Part shown: positions 13,592 through 26,740 of the stretch, one piece after another
Position numbering within the stretch: the first letter of the stretch is position 1
Layout of the letters: the number at the start of each line of letters is the position of its first letter
NCBI GenBank assembly: GCA_023079485.1
Contig: CM041084.1
Span: 135,252,792-135,316,791 of the forward strand
Length of the DNA stretch: 64,000 nucleotides
Source of the DNA: Archilochus colubris
Taxonomy: Eukaryota; Chordata; Aves; Apodiformes; Trochilidae
Direction: 5' to 3'
Position numbers and translations under genes: made by a program
The notes under the pieces: model-generated
What the model was told of the DNA's origin: nothing
Databases searched by the model: none
Seen by the model: only the letters and a program-made list of their open reading frames with translations

Positions 13592-15787
13592 GCTTTGATG
13601 AGGAGAAAAAATAAAATAGGAAAACAATTTCCTCAAACTAATAATTTTTGCTCATTTTTACTTCCAAAATGAAAAAAACCTCTCATTCACCTTACTAAAG
13701 ACCAGAATCAGCCCTCCACATCAGAAAAGAAAAACCCACAAGAGCATCTGTGCAATTTTTTCCCAGTACTTAAATGGAAATGACCCATCAAAATTTTACT
13801 GAAGAAAAGAGTTGGAATAACTGAAATACTGATTGCTTGGAAGACAACAATTTAGCACTTCACGAATAATTCCAATTGCATTCCATTCTGCATACCTGCA
13901 AACTATCTACTTGATGTGTATTCTAGGTGATTGTTTTACTCAAGAGCCAAAAATTAAGGGTATTAAGGAGAAGAAAATGTTGAGGTTTTTTGTTAAATGA
14001 ACAGCTATAATGGACAAACAGAGCCACCAAATGTCTAAGATATGATGCTAAAATACTACTTACTATCCAGATCAACCTTTAGTAATTTTAGTAATTTTAC
14101 AAATTCTGTATTATTTGTTTTCCAGAATAAAAGATCACAAAGCCTGGTTTTAGTTTTAGAAGTAGATTTCTATGTAGATTTCTAGGTATTCTTTAAAAAT
14201 TAAGAGATCTTGAGCTATGAACCTGAAGCTATAGTCTAAAGGGATACAAAGTGTTACCAGTGTAAATCTAATTAACAAATTGTTTTTAATTAAGCTTTCC
14301 AAATCTGTATTTCCTAACATACAAGGAGACACTTTCGCATAATTGAATACATCAGTCTAATTTAGGAAATATATATTACAAGCTAAAAATGAATATGCTC
14401 AAATATGCTTCTTTACATGAGCAATTATTAAATTAGCATTTAAATTTTTTACATTTTACAAACAGATGAGAATTTCCATGCATAAAGTAATCTTACTGTA
14501 TTGTTTAAACACCCATACCCTTTTGCAGCTTAAAAAATAAACATTCAAAACTTGTGACTACATACATGAAGTACAGTGGAGTAACAGAATTCACATATAG
14601 CTACGCAAGTGATCCATATTGTCTGTATGTCATTGGTGTCACCTCACTAATAGTATTAATTAGTGTTTAAAAAACTGTTTTAACTGACAGCTAGTTAAAA
14701 AGATTTCAGTTAAATAGCCTGAAAAACTCAATGACAATCAACTAATACTCTAATGCAGGTAATTAACTATGTAGGTGGCAGTGTAAATTACCTCAAATTA
14801 TGAAATACTATTTGTTAATACTGAGACTTAGTGTGCAGTTCTTCTACTATACCCTGAAGTAGTACAGAGTATAGTATCTTAGCTATCACTTGTAGACACT
14901 GAGATTGATGATTTCAAAACAATCTTACTACCCAATTTGGGTTATTTTCTTATCATAATTTTTAAAATAATTTAGTTTATTTCATCTATGTTGTGATTGG
15001 TGCTTTTTGTACTGACAATAAGAAAAAAAACTCTTCTGACTTTAATGGGGCTAGACAACCACCTGTTGTTCAAATGCTTCTGACAGCTGTGCAGAACCTT
15101 CATAATGCTTTATGAACCAGTTAAGAGTTTAGGAGTTTACTGGAGAGAATCAGTTATTAAAGTGTTTACATACATCCTCATTTTCTGTGAACAAGCAGTA
15201 TATTTTAACAAAAATGCCAAATACAAGGATTTATAATATTAATATTTCTTGAGTGTCGTGATGCACAAAACTACCAGGCCAGAAAAACACAGCATGTATC
15301 CTTTCATTTATCTTTTCTGCTTAACTGAAGTTATCCTGAAAGAGATTTACTACTTTATTTCTTCTACTTGTTTTACACAATGCATCTTACACTAAGATCA
15401 ATAATTTCAGAAGCTAGTCAAGCAAATATAGCTACTACTGCTACATCAACAAACAAACAAATAAACAGAAATCCTCTCTAAAGGCAGTGTGTTTGGAATA
15501 ACCCCAAACCAAGAAGAGCTACTCAGCTCAGGGTGTTGTACCTAATGGATCAGGGTGGGAATTCTGAGGTAAGTGTAACAACAGCCATACCACCAGCACA
15601 TTATATAGTGAGACATAGAGACAATGAAGTGAATGAGCCTACAGTGCCCTTCACCTAAATGATACATCTTTGGTACATGTTTAGACAGTATTTTAAAGCA
15701 ACAATTAGAATATCAACATTTACTGCATAGTAACAACCATTAATGTGGGGTTTGGGGCTTTTTGTTTGTTTTCAACAAGGCTGTCCA

Positions 15788-15868
15788 CAAACAAAATGAA
15801 AAGTAACAAAAGTTATCCTTCCATATCTCATATCTTCTTTTCAACCACATTAAAATTGCAGTACTTGA
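15788..15868. repeat. Imperfect direct repeat, copy A
   Basis: An approximately 75-bp stretch starting ACAAAATGAAAAGTAACAAA, which recurs in the same orientation at 17081-17157. It ends 5 bp from the CUB exon donor. The first 20 bp differ at one position and the rest is diverged with small gaps. Confidence 0.7.
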
Positions 15869-15872
15869 CTTA

Positions 15873-16109
<237 letters not shown>

Positions 16110-17080
16110 TTATTGAAATGTAAGCTTTCTTGTTGAGAACACACATGTATTATCTTAAGGTGAACAACTGCTTAAAAATTTTTTTTGTGTTAGACCTGGA
16201 ATGCTACTGAAAAGTTAATTTGGATTTCAATTATTTAAAAATTGTTGTACTAATGCTAAAATATATCTTTACAATCTACTGTTTACTATTTATATTAGTG
16301 TTGTTTTACTCACAATAATATTAAAAAAATTAATTATTTCTCTTTTTCTTTAACCAGAAACATTTTTATAAGGCAAATTAAGTTTAATCTCTATAATACG
16401 CAGTCTGACACATGATGTCCAACCATCATATTACAGTGAGAAAGAAGCATGAGAATCCCACCCATTTTATGCCAATTATATAATCATATTTTATTCAGTG
16501 AACATCTAGATGTTTTATTTTTTTCTGCAATAATCTTTTTCCAGTTTTTAAGAAAGTGATCGGTTTTCAAACCGAAGCCATTCATGGGTGATTGATTTCC
16601 CAAAAGTGAAAGACACTTTCACAATTAAGGTGTTTAATACCAGGTGTTTTGATGGATGTAAATTTCACTAAATCAAGTATTTCAAATACAACCATGGGAA
16701 TAAATTTTTCAGGACATGTGAATAATTTTGAAATTCTCTGACCAAGTATCCCAACCAATTATTCATCTGTTGTGAATATGAATACACCAATAAACCCCTA
16801 CAATGGAAGAAGGCTCAGAAGAGATGGGTAAGGGTGATGAAGTTTGCCCCATGAAGTTAGGGGAATTAAGCACAGCAGCTGCAAAGAATCTGACTTTTAT
16901 CCACACACAAAGACGACCAGAGGGAGGCCTTTGTTTTGGATAAACAGCTCTTAGCAGGTGACTGACCTAACTGTTGGTGGAAATGTTCCTCTCCCAGTTC
17001 AATAAATGCCTGAAGGTCTCTAAAGAAGCTGCAGCAGCAGGAGGGGAGGGAGTATTTGGCTTGCTCAGGATTTTGTATTG

Positions 17081-17157
17081 ACAAAATGAAAAGTAATAAA
17101 AGGCACCCTTCCACACCTGATAAAATTTTTTTCACATTAAAATAATGCTCCACTTTC
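17081..17157. repeat. Imperfect direct repeat, copy B
   Basis: The second copy, starting ACAAAATGAAAAGTAATAAA and including a CACATTAAAATAATG segment that parallels ACATTAAAATTG in copy A. The copies are offset by 1,290 bp and bracket the CUB exon. Confidence 0.7.
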
Positions 17158-20100
17158 TAACATAAAATCTTATGCTGAATGAACTAGGTAAATGTTGTAG
17201 AGTTACAAAATCAGTTCTAACACCAACAGAACTAATGGTGTGAGAAAACAAATCTCAAAATTGTAGTTCACAGATTTCTTTCAGAAAGGTAAGGGAACCT
17301 GACTGATGTTGCCCATCTTCTGTATTAATGGTGCATAAACACCTAATAACTCAAAAATTGTTTTGGACGCTCTCGTGTCAATTTTTTTGTTGTTGTTGCT
17401 TTATGTTTTGGTGAGCTATTAAAATAGATTGTGAATGCAGTGCTACTACTTTCCAAAATAGAAATACCTTTCAGGTAACTTGGACAGAATTACCATGTTA
17501 CAGGATGGAAATACCGCATCACATTTTTTAATCAGTTTATTATTATTTGAAGCATAACTGTTTTGGCTGTTCTTGTTTTGGCTTAATTAGTGTTAACCTG
17601 AATAGAACTTGCCCGAGAGCCTGAAAAGCTAGTCAAAATTGCTGGATAATTAATTACAAGGATTAAAAAGAAAAAAAATTAAAATTATGGAGTACAGCAT
17701 TGCAGAACAAAAGCTTTAAAGAATTCTGACACTTCTAACAGAAAGAAAAATTGTAACGACTGCAAGAAATCCCTTAATTACAGTACTTTAGAAGTTTAGA
17801 ACACCAGGTTTCCTTCCTTAAAAACTCTAAATCGTTTTATGATCAGTTAGAAAAATTAATCCAAAAACTTATCTTGAGTTTAAGCTTACTAATTAGGCAC
17901 TGCACTTAGCATCTACTAAGTAAAACAAAACCGAGGAATTTCATTATATCACAGGCTTAGGTTCTTTATTGTGAAAAAGATAGAAACATATGAGGTAATA
18001 ATAAAGTTTTACTTGTATTAGAGACAATCGAGAATCATTTTTAATTGTTAGTTCACAGAAGTAAATTGTCCAACAATAACATATTGATTCAATGATTTTG
18101 AAAGTCCTGTATATTGATTTGTACATATTGGAATATGTTTTATCAAGTAGTGATTTGAAAAAGTACTTAAAGTTAAATTTTCATAGCTAAATTGCTGAAG
18201 CTCATGAAAACTGGAAGAACAAATAGTACTGTGTGAAAAAGATTTTCAATTCATATTACAAGTTAAAAACTGAAAACTAAAAAGTTTTATGCAAGAATAA
18301 AAGCTTTGGAATAGCTTTCTCTCAGATGCAAAAATTGAATAACTTTTTAAACATACTGTACTAGAGAAATTATTTTATACCTTTCCAAAATACATTCTAG
18401 AGAAACCTATCCTAGTTCCTAGCATTACAAGGAACTGTTAAATAATAATGTTGCTATTTTCTACCCATACTTAAAAGGATAAATAGAATGACTGAGTTTA
18501 AAAACAAAAGTTGTGCCAGTGAGCCTGTCTGCTATTTCTGAGACACATCTGTTTAGAAATTTTTGCCAAAATGTAATTTTGCTACCATCAGCAAAATGTC
18601 CCAGACAAACCATTATGTATTTTGTTCTGATTCACAAAGCAAATTTGCTAAAAATGAAATCAATACTAACTACATTTAAGAGCTGTAAATTTAAGCAAGA
18701 ATTACCACCTTAATCTCCACAATGCAAGCCAAATAAATTAATTACAATGCTGTGTTTCTATATTCCTCCACCTATGATATCATACACCTGTGATTTACTC
18801 TGTTGCAGTCTTGCTATCAGATCCTCACAGCTCACATCTTGGACAAGTCTAACAAACATTAATCCACATGAACATGTTTCATGCCTTAAGCTGTGAAGAC
18901 ACTGGGAAGAAGACATCTTCATGTAAACTGACAAACACTGAAGTTTGAGAGCAGTTCTGCCACTGACTTCACAAGACCCTGACAAATAGCAGAAAATGTT
19001 TGTGTGTAATCCGTTTTCAGCCCCTGTATTTATATCACATTGAAACAGCATAATAGTATAGATGTTACCTATGAAACATTACAAACAAAAGAATAATTGG
19101 CAAGAGAACATCTATGAAGACTAACTGTGCCCCGTCTTTACCAATGCACAAGCCCAATAATATGTGAACAAGACAAAAAGGAAGGAAATATAATCTGCGC
19201 CGTGATTTCTGTACAGAGCCCTGATAATCATTTTCACTGTCTATGAAATACTTCTGATAAACCACTGAGGTAGGAGTCCTTAAAGATACTTAAGTGCCCA
19301 ACACTATAGTCACTGAAATAGAAATGTGACAGGCTGAACAGCAGTAAATGCTTTAAAATAATTCTGTAACCTGTCCTTTTAATTTCGATTAACCAAATAT
19401 AGAGAAAAATATTCACAGCAATGGTAAGAGGACAATACTTTGGTTAAGACTCGACAGAATCTGACATTATGCAATTAAAAATACATAGCTAATACTGAAG
19501 ACATTAAAAAAATAACCTTCTTTAAAAATTCCTCCATATTTTCGAATTAAATTTAATTTTGTACTGGGAAAATCTATCTAACCAACAAACTTGCCAATGT
19601 GCTATGCAGGCATTAACGCAAAAAATGTGCATACTGCCAATATGTCATTTTTCCAAACATTTGTGATCTTAACCATATGCTAGAAAGAGGAAGAGTTTTT
19701 GAAGTGATGTACCACTGGGGACTTGGGAAAGCTTTTCAAGGTATTGGGAATTCAAATGAAGATCTATATTTGAATACTCGTATGCAGAGCGATATCACTT
19801 ATATTTTGATGTAAGTGATGATTAAGAAAGTAAAAAGGTTTTGAAGGTTTGGCGTTTTTTGTTGTAGGCACAGACTTTTTTATTTATATACATTGATACA
19901 TGCAGTTTTTCTTTTCTTTCTAAAAGAAATATGGGAAAAAAACTGTGTGGGGAAAAAATAATGAAGTAAGAACACATTTAAATAATTTCTGGTGAAAAAT
20001 ATTTTCATAAAATTTTGTACTTTCTTTTATAACCATCTTTCTGGTTTACTGCTCAATGTTTTTCATAATAAATTTTGAAAATACACTTCTCTAGTTAGGC

Positions 20101-22287
20101 TTAGTTAAATTCAATTTTTTGTTTATTATTCTAAGTTTCAGTGATACTAACAAAAACACATATGCAGAAATATTGAACAGTAATTTTCAAGAAGATAGAT
20201 TATCAAAGACAGGCAATGTCATCTGAGGCTTCTAGACAATGCAAACTGATGGATCTCAATGAGACTTTAGTGAAATTTCATGGTAGATCAAGCTTTAATT
20301 TGGCACCCAGTGTATTGCATCATCTTATCTACCTAGATGTTTATACTGCACCAGTTAAGTGTGTAACTCAAACCACCCCAGAGTAAACCATATTATCTAT
20401 TCTTGGAAATATTGTGTATTACGAGGGGGGGGAGAAAAAAAAAAAAAAGAGCATAGCAACTTTCCAAGTTTAAACAGCGCTCTTTACAACAGTCAAGAGA
20501 AGTTCTGAGCAAGCTGAGCTACTTTTGAAGAAATCCATCAAGGAAACCTGATAAAACATGCAGTAGTTCCTTTACACCTCGATCTTAGCTACCCAGACTC
20601 TGAAATTCATGGCATATGCTTCACACTGTAGTTTAGGTACAACCCCAGACATACTGTCTGCTCTTTCAACCTTTAGACAATCTTATTTCAGACAAATTAG
20701 CTGAACAATCTAAAAGAAATCAGCCCTCTTATAACTCTCTCTTAAGAATTTTGGGCAATTAAGTAGCCTAAATTACTACTCATATACACATAACTGCCTG
20801 TCTCTGAAGATCACAAAAGATATTTACATTAGAAAGCAATCAATTCTTTGAGAAACCCCAGTGCTCTTCAAAATAATCTAATAAAGGCAAACATATAGCA
20901 CTAACTGCTCATTCTGCTACAATGGTGAAAAGCTACTTTACCTTTTTCTGTATAGATAACACATGCAAGTGCCTATACACATGTAAGTGCCTATACAAAC
21001 CATAACAGTTAATCTACAGAACTTTACTTGAGGCTTAACTGCTGACTCATATTTTAGTATCTGTTAAGACTTCCGATGAGTAACTGAAGAAAATAGGGAT
21101 CTTGAAAAATGTGATTCTCTATCACACCCTATTTATCATGCAATAAAAATAAACCACTTAAACACATAGTACAAGGGAAAAGTGAAGCATAATTCTAAGT
21201 ATTTTCAGATGTTTCTAAATGCTTTTTACAATGCATTTTTAATGTATTGCTTTTTACATCCTTCTGAAACAACTCATGATTATTTGATGCAATAAAATAG
21301 AATGGAATTTTTTATGCAGACAATAGATTTTGCTATTTTTTCCAAAATCACAACCCTTCAGCTGTAATCTTGACTGTGACAGAAAAGGTTTTCTTATAAA
21401 ATTCTATCATTGTTTTCTAAATAAGATTTTTAAACAATTGCCTTTATATTAAAAGCAAAGGGTAACGAAAATTAGATTATACTCTCCAGGTGGTAACATT
21501 ATATGAGAAAGCAAAGATTATTGTCTATACAAGAATTTCTGAATCAGAAAGCAGTTTCTTTCTCAAGGTCTCTGTCTCTTTTTGAACCTTCTGAAGGTTT
21601 GTCAGAGGTTAGTTATAAAAAAAAAAAAACAGAACCCTCACCTAGATAGCAGCCACACTGACCACTGTTTAGGTAGGGGGTTTTATATTCTCAATAGGAG
21701 CTCATTATTAATGTTTTAAAATGTGTCTCCAACAATTATAGAGATTTTTTTTTGCTAAAGATCAGAATTGTCTTGATTTCAGTATTAAAATGACTCAAGC
21801 TTTTTATGCTTAGTAGTTTTCCCTTTAGAGGTCTGTAAGTTTACACACTCATTGTTTTTACAGAGCACAACACTGGGAAGCAGATTCATTACACATTTTG
21901 AACTTAACAAACCCTGGTTTATCTATCAGAAACTTTCACAGATTCCCCATGACAAATCTGGACAGTGAATAACCCAGTGCTCTTATATACACTCCAGCTT
22001 TGCAGTTTAAATAAAACAACTTAAAACATGTTTCTTACTAAGTTTCACTTGCTTTGTTACAGAGAAGCAGAAAGGACACTACACAGGCTGAAGTAGAAAG
22101 CCCCCTAAAAAGCTAAAATCAGTCTTAAAGTCTGCAGTGTAACAATCTGATTACTAAATTTGCAAATGAGCCCAGTCATAGGTTATGTAGTCACAAAATA
22201 TTTTTAAGAAGCTCCACAGACAATGAAATTTTCTAGCACAGTTCCCTCTGCTCCTTCTTTTGCAAAAACACTACTTACTCCTTTCAG

Positions 22288-22445
22288 TCTTCCAGGAATG
22301 AGGAATCCCAGAGCAACATGTTCCAGTGTCTCACCATCCCCATGGAGACTAATTTCTTCCTAATCCACCCTCTTTCATCTTAAAGTCACTACCCCTTGTC
22401 CTGTCACTACATGCTCTTTTAAAATGTCCCTCCCCAGCTTTCCTG
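22288..22445 (-). mobile_element. CR1 LINE internal 3' fragment
   Basis: The plus strand reads as complementary CR1: GTTCCAGTGTCTCACCATCC, then TAATTTCTTCCTAATCCACC, the CCCCTTGTCCTGTCACTACA block and TGTCCCTCCCCAGCTTTCCT. The terminal 3' UTR normally found before the first block is missing, so this copy has lost its 3' end or was cut by the adjoining fragment. Confidence 0.85.
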
Positions 22446-22492
22446 GGGAAAGCTCGCTTCAGGTCCCTTCCAACCCAAACCGTTTTATTATT
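22446..22492 (+). mobile_element. CR1 LINE extreme 3' tail, opposite orientation to its neighbour
   Basis: The sequence CAGGTCCCTTCCAACCCAAA followed by CCGTTTTATTATTCC matches the terminal CR1 3' UTR in plus orientation. It directly abuts a minus-oriented CR1 fragment. It is short, so confidence is moderate, but the AGGTCCCTTCCAACCC block is highly characteristic. Confidence 0.65.
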
Positions 22493-23561
22493 CCCTATCC
22501 ACCTTTCTTGAAAAGTCTGAACACATCTACTACAGGACCCCAGCAGTGTCAGCTGTTCTGCTATGGTTCTATCATTTTAACAATGCAATTGCACGGCAAT
22601 TTAGTGTTTGTATACTAGTTCTTGAGATGTGCCCCACCTCACTTCTTCAAAGAGTGCCAAAAAATCCCTCATCACCCAGCTTCATGTGCTCTTGTCCCCT
22701 TCATCCTGATCCCTAATAAATCTGCCATCTTCAGTCACAAACTACAATAGATCTAGCTTAAAAACCTCCTCACCTGGGCAGCATGCCTCTTGGCAATGGT
22801 GCATTTGTCCCACTTAATAAAAACCAGTTACTCAACTAGTTTAACTTGGTCTTGATAATCTAATACTCAAGAGTCAAAGAATAAATGAATGGGGCTTTTA
22901 AAATATAGAGAAAGGCATATGCAGTGTCAAGCATGTTACATTAATTTATTTAATATTCTGATTCATTTTTAAAAGTCAAAACCAATGAAAGATATGCATA
23001 TGTATAAGTAGACATCTTTCTGAAAAACATTCACTTTGGCTTTTACTACAAATCAGAAATTTTTAAAAAGTCAGCCTTCATTAGAATTTATCCACAGAAT
23101 AACACAGCTTTCAGAAGTTTAAATGAAACGATCGCAAAACATTAATCAACTGAAAATATTTATAAGGATAATTTTGCAGAAGATTTCATCATTAAAGATG
23201 CATAAAATTCATCCGGATTTTGAGGAGAGGAATGTAAAAAGTCTCTTGTGGGCACGGAGAAGTCAATGGCTTTGTGTTGCGATTTGTAAAATTCAAATTC
23301 CAAACAAACCCAAGAATGATATATTAAGTATACATGAGTTAGATGCTCGAATCCTTCATGTTGCACTTGCATCGTCTGTGTAACTGTGAAATTTGTACGT
23401 GTAACAGCCAGCAAAAAACCGCAAGAAACCGCAAGAAGTAGACAAAAAGGTGAGGAAGCTTGGGAGTCTAAATGATAGTTGAAGAGAAGTTAAACTGAAT
23501 AAATTGCCTCCTATCCTTCCTCTTTTGAGACAGATCCACAAAAATTAACTATACCGCAGAG

Positions 23562-23621
23562 AACACACACACACACACAAAAACCCAAAAAAAACCCCTG
23601 TGCCTACACACACACACACAA
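23562..23621. repeat. Two (CA)n microsatellites
   Basis: CA runs at about 23562-23580 and 23605-23621, separated by an A/C-rich spacer and flanked by the repeated word CTGTGCCTAC. They border the GC-rich island that starts at 23630. Confidence 0.9.
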
Positions 23622-23629
23622 AACTGTGC

Positions 23630-24090
23630 CTACCTCAGCTTCTGAACTGTGCCGCAACGCAGACGGAACAGTTCGAGAAGAGGCCGTGAGATGCCCCCAG
23701 ATGCCCCGTCCCAGTTCCAGCCGGATCTGCTGACCCACTGCGCGACAAAGTGTCTGCTGGAGGGGGCAGGGGGCGGCATGGGAGGAGGCTCAAACGGGAA
23801 CACTAGAGGAAAAGTGTAGGTGTGTGGGAGAACACACCGAGGACTGAACAGACAGGAGGTCTGGAGGGAATGCGGCCCTTGAGGAACCCATGCCAGCAAA
23901 AAGGGGAAGGACCAGAGCAAGGGGGAAGGGGCAGCGACTGAGGTCATCTCAGCTCAGCCCCACAGCACCTCCCTGGAGGTGAAACCCGAGTGGCAGGAGA
24001 CCGGGATGAAGAGAGGAGGAGAGGCCCAGGCGGGGAGGAGGACTCTGGAGCCAAGAGGTGGCCTGGGTGGGGGGGCGAAAGGTCTGTCAC
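23630..24090. other. GC-rich, CpG-containing island inside the intron
   Basis: About 460 bp of strongly GC-rich, purine-skewed sequence in an otherwise AT-rich intron. It has roughly 15 or more CpG sites, including CGCAACGCAGACGG and CTGCGCGACAAAG. It follows two CA microsatellites and is followed by AT-rich sequence with an AATAAA near 24187. A minus-strand frame of 105 codons (23630-23947) spans it, but it is low-complexity Pro/Ser-rich with no domain signature. It could be a CpG-island-like regulatory element, an alternative or lncRNA promoter, or an unrecognised GC-rich repeat. Confidence 0.4.
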
Positions 24091-25489
24091 ATAAGTGTTT
24101 CAGGTTTTTTCTTTTATTTTGTATATCCAGAATCAATAACTAAACATTTGTTTACATTGCAATTATATTGCAATATGTTTATATTGCAATAAATTAAAGT
24201 TCAGTGAGATCATGGCAGGTGGTTGGTTGGTTGTTTCCACCAAGAAAATGCCATGTTCTGGCTGTTATTTAAAGTGAGTTGGGCTCTTACGAAGGATTAT
24301 GATGGGAAGTTTTCTAGCAAACACTGCACAGTTATCTCATTTAGTATTTTATCTACAAAGAAGGAGGGAAAAATTCTAACACTGGTAAAGTCTTGGCACA
24401 TATAGCCAATAGTTTGAGAAATAATAAAAAAAAATATGTGTGCAATCTGCTGCAATCTTTCCTGTACATTTGGAAAATATCTGAGACTGATTAAAAATGT
24501 ACAAAGGTGGGTCATTTAAAAAAAAAAAATTGAAATCTGGTCTTCTAGATTAAGACTTGAAATTTGATGGATTATCTCACAAACATCTTAAGCAACGAGT
24601 CCATACCTCAGCCAAGTGCTCCTCTACTGCTTTTTTCCAGAAAGACAGGGAAATACACCTTTTTCTCACATAAAAGTAAGTGTTGGGAAGGGATTAGTGC
24701 TTGTTTTACTTACAAAAAAACCAAGGTAACTTAAATGACAATATTTGGACAAACCTTCCTAGTGTGAGCACAACAGAAGATATTAAAAAGAAAATAGTTC
24801 TTGCTGATCAAACTGTTTCCAGTTGTTTTGTGAAGAAATAGTAATTGAACAATAAAGCTTCACAGTTTTGCAGCACTCAAATTATTAATTCAAATTATTA
24901 ATTCAGATTTCATAGTTCTCAAGCCTGATATTTACTGAGTTTTTGAGCAGCAGAGGGCTTAAGAGTAAATTCATTAAAAATGGAATACAGAGGAAAGCAG
25001 ACATTACTGCAGTTAATTGTTCAAGCAAATAAAAGCAAAAAAAGACCCAAAAGAAATATTTCAATTCATCAATTTGATATTAAACCATATTTCCTTGTAA
25101 TTATTTTTAATAACTGCAAAGAAAAAGGTTTTTTCTAAGATTTTGAAATGCAGTTTTTAAAATTTGTTTAGTCTTTAAACAAAGTATGCCAAGCATTAGA
25201 AACGATCAATAACATATTAATTGAGAATTTAGAAATTATTAGGGATCCCCTTCTATGTTTTTTTCATGCCTCAATAAAGAAACTAAAGTGTGAGTTTAGA
25301 ATTTCACACCCGGTTTTGCAGTTTTGCCTCTGAACCACAAAGAAATTATTCATGCACCTGTAACTGAGATACCACTTTGTCAGTGGATTATGCTAAACTA
25401 CAAAATAATGTGACAAGTACCTAAGCATTTAAAGTGGTATTTCTTTCATTGATCTTTTAATAATTTAATGTGTAAAAACAAAGCAAGTT

Positions 25490-25714
25490 TGCTTGTTTTT
25501 GTTCTGTGAAAATGATGTGGTGGGGCAGACAGGAGGCTGAGTGGCTTATCCAACTCACAGCACTGAATGTCTTCTGGTGTTGCCTGCAGGGAGGACGAGC
25601 AGGCACTTCCTTCAGGAGCAGTTTACAGATTTTTGCTGGAAGGTGCTTCTGAGATGAACAGTGCAGCTGGTAGGATGTGAAGGAGCCACCTAGAAAGAAG
25701 CCTGCGCAAATGGA
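25490..25714. repeat. GC-richer segment of unknown type next to an LTR fragment
   Basis: A moderately GC-rich stretch with GGGAGGACGAGCAGGCACTT and GGAAGGTGCTTCTGAGATGA. Its composition contrasts with the AT-rich intron and it directly precedes the LTR at 25715, so it may be part of the same insertion or an earlier transposon. I cannot assign it to a family. Confidence 0.35.
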
Positions 25715-26160
25715 GATGTCATTGGGATAACGTGGCAAAGTTTTGGAAGCAGGGGAGTTGGCAGGAGTGGCCTCTCTGAGAAGAGATTGAGAGGATCTGC
25801 CCGCTTGCATAGAGCCAGTTCTAGGCAACTTCAAGGTCAGCCCAGCACTGACCAAAACTGAGGCAGTCAGCAGTGCTGGTGGCACAGCTGTGATAATATA
25901 TTTCAGAAAGGGTAAAAAACACTGAGAGAGGGATGTGTGAGGAAAATGTGAGAGAAGCAACTGTGCAGACACCATGATCGGTGTTGCTACAGGCACTGGA
26001 CCAGAGGTTCATCTCAGCCAGTGAAGATCATGGTGTTGCAGGCTGTTCACCTGAAGCCTGTGGGGGAACTACAATGAGCAAACAGCCACACTGCAGCCTG
26101 TTGAGGAGGGAGACCAAGAAAACAGGTTGGTGGACACCTGGGAGCTAGCCAAGAGGTGAA
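25715..26160 (+). mobile_element. ERVL-like LTR, 5' fragment
   Basis: It opens near TGGGATAACGTGGCAAAGTT TTGGAAGC and contains GAGAGAAGCAACTGTGCAGA and CCATGATCGGTGTTGC, which match the 5' half of the LTR family seen at 35485 and 44106. It ends in unrelated sequence near 26160. It has the same orientation as the other two copies and is antisense to the host gene. A 179-codon open frame on the opposite strand overlaps it and has no domain signature. Confidence 0.65.
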
Positions 26161-26424
26161 GATAATTTGGAAATGTGTAGTATACAGCCATAGCAGAGGG
26201 TGGAAAATAAAAACTTTGAGTTTTGAGGAGTTCCTTTCAATACAAGAAACTGCTAAAAGTTTCTGAAATGAGAGCATGCTGCAGAGAAGGATGCAGGTTT
26301 CAGAGTCATGTCAAAATCAAATCTTGTCTTGTATTCTGTTATGATTTTGGGTTTGAGAACTTCTGAACTACAGAATGCAGTTTTGCACAGCCATTTCCAC
26401 ACACATAACCCCCAAAACGACAAG

Positions 26425-26740
26425 ACATAAATTGGACTGAATTCAGCAAAAGATCACCAGTGTTGCTGGGACAGGTGCTCAGAGGAGATTGAGGGAAAAG
26501 GGCTTGAGTCAACTTCAGGGGGGCCTGACAGCAGCCCCCAGAACCTACAGAGAGGCTTTTGAGATAACTGAGGCAAGTTATTTGCAGTGATGCATGGAGA
26601 ATAAGAGGCAGTGGTCCTGAAAAGAGGTTCATGGTGGATATAAGGAGAAACTTTTTCACCGTAAGTACAGTCAAGAAGAGGAACAGATTGCCCAGAGAGG
26701 TCTGTGAATACTGGATTTTAGAGGTTCAAATCTCATTCAT
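26425..26740 (+). mobile_element. CR1 LINE fragment (older subfamily)
   Basis: A diverged CR1 copy. The ATATAAGGAGAAACTTTTTC block near 26637 and the GGAACAGATTGCCCAGAGAG block near 26679 are the standard CR1 3' region, preceded by a weaker match to the region just before it. It lies downstream of an LTR fragment and is antisense to the host gene. The left boundary is approximate. Confidence 0.75.

Noticed and set aside
23630..23947. 105-codon minus-strand frame in the GC-rich island
   Set aside because: Low-complexity Pro/Ser/Leu composition produced by a purine-rich opposite strand, with no domain and no splice context, so it is not called as a gene.
25457..25996. Longest open frame in the window (179 codons, minus strand)
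   Set aside because: It lies across the antisense strand of an LTR fragment and its flank, has no domain signature, and its open state follows from the GC-richer composition of the repeat.
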